A DNA stretch of 64,000 bases from Streptomyces aureocirculatus. Its GTDB lineage: Bacteria; Actinomycetota; Actinomycetes; Streptomycetales; Streptomycetaceae. Below, piece by piece: positions 62,241-64,000 of the stretch; the stretch's first letter is position 1, and each line of letters starts with the position of its first letter. Where the stretch lies: assembly GCF_000720475.1 (NCBI RefSeq), contig NZ_JOAP01000002.1, positions 186,001 through 250,000 on the forward strand, read 5' to 3'. Position numbers and translations under genes: made by a program. The notes below the pieces were generated by a model, which did no database searches, was not told the origin of the DNA, and worked only from the letters and a program-made list of their open reading frames with translations.

Positions 62241-63161
62241 ATGACCGGGCTCGCATCCCGTGCCGCCGTGCCCACACGCCCCGGCGCCCTCGGGCGCGCG
62301 CTGGGCGGCGCGCTCCTCATGGGCGCGGCGTTGGGCGCGGGGACCGAGCTCGGGCCGGTGGTCGCCGATGCGCTCGGGCTGACCGGGTTCGCGGCCCGGA
62401 TGGTCCCCGCCCTGCTGGTCAGTGCGGTGGCAGTGCCACTGGTCGGGTACGCGTTGCGCCGACGGGGCGGCTCGCTGAAGGACATCGGTTTCGCTGGCGC
62501 GGGGGCGAACGCACGGGCTCTGCTCGTCGGGGCGGGGGTGACCCTGGCGGCCGCGGTACTCGTCCTCGGCGCGGGGACGGCCGCCGGGATGCTGCGCTGG
62601 ACGCGCCCCGACCTGTTCGCACTCACTGGGTACGTCGTGACGAACGGGGTGGTCGCGTTGCTCCTGGAGGCGCTGCCCGAGGAGACGACGCTGCGGGGTT
62701 ACGCGTGGACGTCCCTGCGCGACAGGTTCGGCGGCCTCGGCGCCGCACTCGGCACGACCGCCCTGTTCCTGATCACACCCGGCGTCTCGACGGTGGTGGG
62801 CGCGGGGGTGGCACACCTCTTCGGCCGTGCAGCCGGGCCTGTGGGGGTGGCCCCCGGCGGGCAGGATCCGGTCGGCTACCTGATTCTGCTCACGGTGTTC
62901 GGCGTGATGCTCCTCGCGGCCCGCACAGCGACCCGGCGCGCGCCGCTGTGCGCCGCGATCGGCGCCCACCTGACCTTCCTGACCGTCAACCGGGTCGTGT
63001 TCGAGGGCGACCGACGCGACGCGGGCTGGTACGCCGAGCTGTCGTCACCCGGGGTGGAGCTTCTCGTACCGGTGTACGTGCTGGTCGCGGCGGCCGGGTT
63101 CGCGGTGTGGCGGCGGGTGGAGCGGCGGCGCGGAGACGGCCCGGACGGGTCCGGGCCGTGA
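62241..63161 (+). CDS. CPBP family intramembrane metalloprotease
   Basis: A 306-residue membrane protein with about eight spans. The CPBP/CAAX-protease motif EALPEETTLRGYAW (EExxxR) is at about residues 147-160, and downstream HLF and HLTFLTVNR stretches can supply the histidine ligands. Relatives cleave prenylated or leader peptides in the membrane. GAGGAGAG precedes ATG 62241. Confidence 0.85.
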   Translation: MTGLASRAAVPTRPGALGRALGGALLMGAALGAGTELGPVVADALGLTGFAARMVPALLVSAVAVPLVGYALRRRGGSLKDIGFAGAGANARALLVGAGVTLAAAVLVLGAGTAAGMLRWTRPDLFALTGYVVTNGVVALLLEALPEETTLRGYAWTSLRDRFGGLGAALGTTALFLITPGVSTVVGAGVAHLFGRAAGPVGVAPGGQDPVGYLILLTVFGVMLLAARTATRRAPLCAAIGAHLTFLTVNRVVFEGDRRDAGWYAELSSPGVELLVPVYVLVAAAGFAVWRRVERRRGDGPDGSGP

Positions 63162-63179
63162 GGACCCGAGGCTGTCGTA

Positions 63180-63590
63180 CTACGTCCCGGCCTCGATGGC
63201 TTCTTCCTCGTGGAACCACACCGCTACGCGACCATTGGTGAGCACGACGTAGTAGTTGCCTCCCCCGTCGGCTCCGAGGGACCACACGTCGTCGTCGGAC
63301 AGCTCCGTCTCGTAGTCGGAGTCGAGGATCCGGCAGTCGTTGGCCGCGAAGTCGAAGGCGTACGACCAGTCGTGGATGTCGAGGACCTGGGGCAGGGCAC
63401 CCGCTCGGGCCCTGCGGTCGAAGCCGGCCAGCGCGGTCGCCGCGTCGCGCGGGAGCCTCGCGAGGAACGGGTCGACCGGGCGGGTCGACGCCGGGAGTTC
63501 GGCTCGTGGCGCGTCGGCGAACCAGCGCGCCAGATCGGCGTCGAGATCCCGCTCCACGTATCCGGTCAAGCGATCAACGGTGAGAGGCAT
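63180..63590 (-). CDS. SMI1/KNR4 (SUKH)-like protein
   Basis: A 136-residue acidic protein. The C-terminal half (DDVWSLGADGGGNYYVVLTN, GRVAVWFHEEE) is typical of SUKH-superfamily proteins, which include immunity proteins of toxin systems. No toxin gene is seen beside it in the window, so an immunity role is unproven. ATG 63590; convergent with the protease gene. Confidence 0.72.
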   Translation of the reverse strand: MPLTVDRLTGYVERDLDADLARWFADAPRAELPASTRPVDPFLARLPRDAATALAGFDRRARAGALPQVLDIHDWSYAFDFAANDCRILDSDYETELSDDDVWSLGADGGGNYYVVLTNGRVAVWFHEEEAIEAGT

Positions 63591-63779
63591 GCGCAGAGAT
63601 TAGCCCGCACGAGGCGCCGAGATCAGTCCCCGGGGGATTGAGATCGGTTCCCGGCGTGCTGAGAGGAGCCCCGGGTGGAGCCGCCGAGTCGTCGGGGCAT
63701 CAGGGGACCGGCTGTGGGTAGTCGGACAACGAATCGGACAACGCCCACCGCCATGTCGGGGGCCCTGGGGAGGAACATC

Positions 63780-63926
63780 ATGGCCGGACTCATCGCACGC
63801 CTCAAGGCTTACAGTCGTACGCCGCAGGGCCGGCGGACCATCGGCTCCGCGCGCCGGGCCGCCTCCGACCCGCGCAAGCGCGCTCAGGCCCGCTCGCTCC
63901 TCGGTCGACTGCGCGGGCGCCGCTGA
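63780..63926 (+). CDS. Small basic protein, unknown function
   Basis: A 48-residue, very basic protein (MAGLIARLKAYSRTPQGRR and an Arg-rich tail ending RLRGRR). ATG 63780 is preceded by GGGGAGGA seven bases upstream, a strong ribosome site. Similar tiny proteins occur in streptomycetes (recollection). A perfect hairpin follows 20 bases after the stop, supporting a real monocistronic gene. Confidence 0.65.
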   Translation: MAGLIARLKAYSRTPQGRRTIGSARRAASDPRKRAQARSLLGRLRGRR

Positions 63927-63946
63927 CACCTCGGAGCCGCAGCGCC

Positions 63947-63987
63947 GTCACCGGTACGCCCGTGTGGCACATGGGCGTACCGGTGAC
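63947..63987 (+). terminator. 15-bp perfect terminator hairpin after the small basic gene
   Basis: GTCACCGGTACGCCC pairs exactly with GGGCGTACCGGTGAC across an 11-base loop. Confidence 0.85.
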
Positions 63988-64000
63988 TCAAAATCCACGA

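Overview
The window is chromosomal DNA from a Streptomyces or a close relative. GC content is very high, GTG and TTG starts are common, and many genes are chained by ATGA or GTGA stop/start overlaps. Typical streptomycete families are present: a Tat-exported phosphodiesterase, a DUF6479-like protein, a WHG-type TetR, a SigB-family sigma factor, and a CUT1 sugar importer with no ATPase of its own. No insertion sequence, phage gene, CRISPR array or rRNA is visible.

Layout. 1-2.2 kb: the end of a nonribosomal peptide synthetase (Phe-type A domain, carrier, epimerization) that has lost its 5' part. 2.2-3.4 kb: hairpin-rich DNA without a convincing gene. 3.4-8.2 kb: a DUF779 protein, a secreted phosphodiester glycosidase, a secreted beta-propeller, a small membrane protein and an exported phosphodiesterase. 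8.4-15.8 kb: a probable polyol or sugar-acid catabolic locus (polyol-permease MFS, two FGGY kinases, histidine phosphatase, 2-hydroxyacid dehydrogenase) with a divergent DeoR regulator. 15.8-21.3 kb: a five-gene nickel/peptide-type ABC importer preceded by a near-perfect Nur box and followed, on the same strand, by a structured RNA that looks like a circularly permuted tRNA. 21.4-27.6 kb: two acyl-CoA dehydrogenases with a quinone oxidoreductase, an XRE-cupin regulator, a PIG-L deacetylase and an S33-type hydrolase. 27.7-34.3 kb: lutABC (lactate oxidation) running into an osmoprotectant ABC ATPase, whose permeases and binding protein lie convergently on the other strand. 34.5-41.9 kb: an amidating-lyase-like propeller, then LacI regulator, alpha-glucoside ABC importer and GH13 alpha-glucosidase. 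42-50 kb: a type Ic aspartate aminotransferase, an SGNH esterase with TetR, a long-form GAPDH, a succinate-semialdehyde dehydrogenase and a PHP phosphoesterase. 50-58.7 kb: TetR plus flavin monooxygenase, then an acyltransferase-3/SGNH lipoprotein pair facing a two-component system that ends in a GerMN-like lipoprotein. 58.7-64 kb: FUSC transporter, SigB-like sigma factor, CsbD, a CPBP protease and small proteins.

Two signals stand out beyond ordinary gene content. The first is the permuted tRNA-like RNA at 15882-16015. Its acceptor, D and T arms have exact tRNA geometry, but the 3' half precedes the 5' half, and a long outer helix encloses them. The acceptor stem, the outer helix and the following hairpin each contain a G-U pair that exists only on the minus-strand transcript. 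The second is a recurring pattern in which the last codons and stop codon of a gene are tandemly repeated just downstream, seen after about ten genes here. A third candidate system is the envelope acyltransferase/SGNH pair and its facing two-component operon, which share a duplicated 23-bp element containing helical-turn-spaced half-sites.

All calls come from reading the sequence and translations by eye; no database search was run.
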